A stretch of 64,000 bases of DNA, taken from Deltaproteobacteria bacterium (GTDB lineage: Bacteria > Myxococcota_A > Polyangia > Polyangiales > Ga0077539). The translations under genes were made by a program, and so were the position numbers. Positions 62,459 through 64,000 of the stretch are shown here, piece by piece (positions within the stretch are counted from its first letter, which is position 1; each line of letters starts with the position of its first letter). The notes under the pieces were generated by a model. That model saw only the letters and a list, made by a program, of their open reading frames with translations. It was not told where the DNA came from and ran no database searches. The DNA lies in assembly GCA_947477565.1 (NCBI GenBank), contig CANJUR010000003.1, positions 124,001-188,000 of the forward strand, in the 5' to 3' direction.

Positions 62459-64000
62459 ATGAGCGAGAAGCAACGGTTGGTGGAGCAGATCGAGCAAGCC
62501 AGGACGGCCCTGATGATCAGGCCCAACGACCCCTCCCAGCGCAACCGCCTGGGAAACCTCTACCGCCAGGCCGGGCGCCTGGACGAAGCGATCGTCGCCC
62601 ACAAGCGCGTCATCGCCATTGATCCAAACCTCGCGGACGGCCAGTTCAACCTGGGCCTCGACTACATGGCCCGGGAAGACTTCGCCTCCGCCGCCCCCGC
62701 GCTCAAGGAGGCGACGAAGCTCAAGGCCGAGCACGCCGAGTCCTGGTACCGGCTGGGCCAGTGCCAGGCGCGGCTAAACCAGTGGGACGACTCGAGCGCG
62801 TCGTTTCGGCAGGCGCTCAAGGTCAAGCCCGACTACGCCGCGGCGGTCTCCGAGGTGGGCTTCGTCCACGTGCGCGCCAGGGCCTTCGTGGAGGCCATCC
62901 CGTACCTCGAACGCGCCAACGAGATGCGCCCTGGCGAGACCGAGATCATCCGCAACCTGGCTTGGGCCTTCCACGGTGCGAAGCGCGACGCCGACGCCGT
63001 GCGCACCTTCGAGCACCTCGCGAAGATCGAGTCCCCCACCGCCGACGATCAATACCGTCTTGGCGTGTCGCTCGAGAACGTCCAGCGCGTCGACGATGCC
63101 CTCGCTGCGTGGCGCACGTGCACGGCCGCCCACCCCGACCGCCTGGAGGCGCACCTCGCCGCCGGCAACCTCGCCGCGCGGCTCGAGCGGCACCGCGAGG
63201 CGCTCGCGTCCTTCCAGGAGGTCGCGCGCGTCGCACCGGAGGGCGTCGAAGGCTTCGCTGGCATCGCGCTGGCGTCACAGGCCCTCGGGCTGCACCCGGA
63301 CGCGGTGAGCGCGTTTCGCGAGGCCATCAAGCGCGCACCGACGCAGGCCACGTTGCGCGTCGGGCTCGGAGTTTCGTGCGCGGCCGTCGGCTCGATGCAA
63401 GAGGCCGTCGAGGCGCTCGAGCAGGCCGTGCAGATCGATAGCGACTGCGCGCCGGGCTACAACCACCTGGGCATCGTCTACAAAGACCTCGGGCGCATCC
63501 CGGAGGCCGCGAAGGCGGTGCGCAACGCCATCCGGTTGCGGCCCGAGGAGGCGGAGTTTCATTACACGCTCGGGCTCCATGAGCGGGCGCTGGGCAATCT
63601 GGTGCAGGCCGAGGAGTCGCTCCGGCAGGCGACGCGGCTGCGCGCCAACCACCCGGAGTCGCTGCACGCGCTCGGCGAGGTGTGTGCCGCCATCGAGAAG
63701 CCCGAGGCGGCCATCGAGGCGTTTCGCAAGTCGATCAAGCTGCGGCCCGAGCACGCCGAGTCGCACTACGAACTGGCCCGTGTCTATGCAGGGCTCAGCC
63801 GCCAGGTGGAGGCGGTGGAGGCGTTTCGCGAGGCCATCCGGCTCAAGGCCGACTACTTCGACGCGGTGGTGCAGCTTGGCGTGACCTACGCCGCGATGAG
63901 CCGCTTCGACGACGCCGTGGACCTGTTCAAGTCCGCGCTCACCATGCGCAAGGACCACCCCGAGACCCTCCACCGCCTCGGCGCAGCGCTGCTCTCCCTC
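62459..64000 (+). CDS. TPR-repeat protein, 3' end off the window
   Basis: An open frame of 514 codons from the ATG at 62459 (AAGGG just upstream) that runs off the right edge. It consists almost entirely of consecutive 34-residue TPR units. Examples are LYRQAGRLDEAIVAHKRVIA, WYRLGQCQARLNQWDDSSAS and YNHLGIVYKDLGRIPEAAKA. At least twelve units are visible, with consensus Gly8, Ala20 and Pro32 positions. There is no signal peptide or membrane segment in the visible part. Such solenoids are protein-binding scaffolds, also found in O-GlcNAc-transferase-like proteins. The C-terminal domain that would tell is outside the window. Confidence 0.88.
   Translation, partial: MSEKQRLVEQIEQARTALMIRPNDPSQRNRLGNLYRQAGRLDEAIVAHKRVIAIDPNLADGQFNLGLDYMAREDFASAAPALKEATKLKAEHAESWYRLGQCQARLNQWDDSSASFRQALKVKPDYAAAVSEVGFVHVRARAFVEAIPYLERANEMRPGETEIIRNLAWAFHGAKRDADAVRTFEHLAKIESPTADDQYRLGVSLENVQRVDDALAAWRTCTAAHPDRLEAHLAAGNLAARLERHREALASFQEVARVAPEGVEGFAGIALASQALGLHPDAVSAFREAIKRAPTQATLRVGLGVSCAAVGSMQEAVEALEQAVQIDSDCAPGYNHLGIVYKDLGRIPEAAKAVRNAIRLRPEEAEFHYTLGLHERALGNLVQAEESLRQATRLRANHPESLHALGEVCAAIEKPEAAIEAFRKSIKLRPEHAESHYELARVYAGLSRQVEAVEAFREAIRLKADYFDAVVQLGVTYAAMSRFDDAVDLFKSALTMRKDHPETLHRLGAALLSL

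Overview
The window looks like a chromosomal segment of a high-GC myxobacterium (Myxococcota, probably Polyangia). The evidence is a secreted Cys-rich protein with a MYXO-CTERM-like tail (59490-61442), MopE-type metal-binding motifs in two exported proteins, two Hanks-type Ser/Thr kinases, many lipoproteins, and strong third-position GC in every gene. I see no insertion sequence, prophage, CRISPR array or rRNA. One tRNA is present. No stretch longer than 300 bases lacks a gene. GC content was judged by eye, not computed.

Layout. 1-3.2 kb (minus): FGE-like lipoprotein, TPR protein and a Ser/Thr kinase cut by the left edge. 3.3-6.5 kb: an unknown protein, a universal stress protein and an outer-membrane barrel. 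6.5-10.8 kb: carA-carB, both of the subtype that resembles eukaryotic CAD/CPS1. 11-14.8 kb: unknown protein, asparaginase, and a polar amino-acid ABC transporter with a fused binding protein and permease. 14.8-19.5 kb (minus): FolK fused to an archease-like domain, then CysK, an E1-like enzyme lacking its N-terminal helix, a CysO-like ubiquitin-fold carrier, a 101-residue protein that carries the missing E1 helix, CysM, and a JAMM peptidase. This reads as a thiocarboxylate-dependent cysteine pathway like mycobacterial cysO-cysM-mec, with a split activating enzyme.

19.5-32.2 kb (plus): a long co-directional run with many overlapping stops and starts: sugar epimerase, small membrane protein, mnmA, lipoprotein, RlmD-type methyltransferase, small Cys protein, TilS-like protein with a damaged PP-loop, ftsH, folP, cdaA, cdaR, glmM and an SGNH lipoprotein. 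It joins RNA modification, protein quality control, folate synthesis, and cyclic di-AMP with peptidoglycan precursor supply. 32.2-39.3 kb (minus): an Omp85/TamA-like protein with a lipobox, then TamB. 39.4-41.7 kb: Rieske protein and a cytochrome b fused to a di-heme cytochrome c. 42.8-48.6 kb: tig-clpP-clpX-lon. Then tRNA-Val(UAC), a DUF697-like protein, a second kinase and a large lipoprotein.

51.8-54.1 kb: imuA-imuB, preceded by a perfect GAAC-N4-GTTC palindrome that looks like a LexA operator. 54.2-59.5 kb: a tail-anchored unknown protein, a tandem DUF2791/BrxD-like ATPase with a dead first half and no BREX partners, a 21-bp tandem repeat, and a membrane-embedded spermidine-synthase-like protein. 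59.5-64 kb: the MYXO-CTERM protein, TrmO, and a long TPR protein cut by the right edge.
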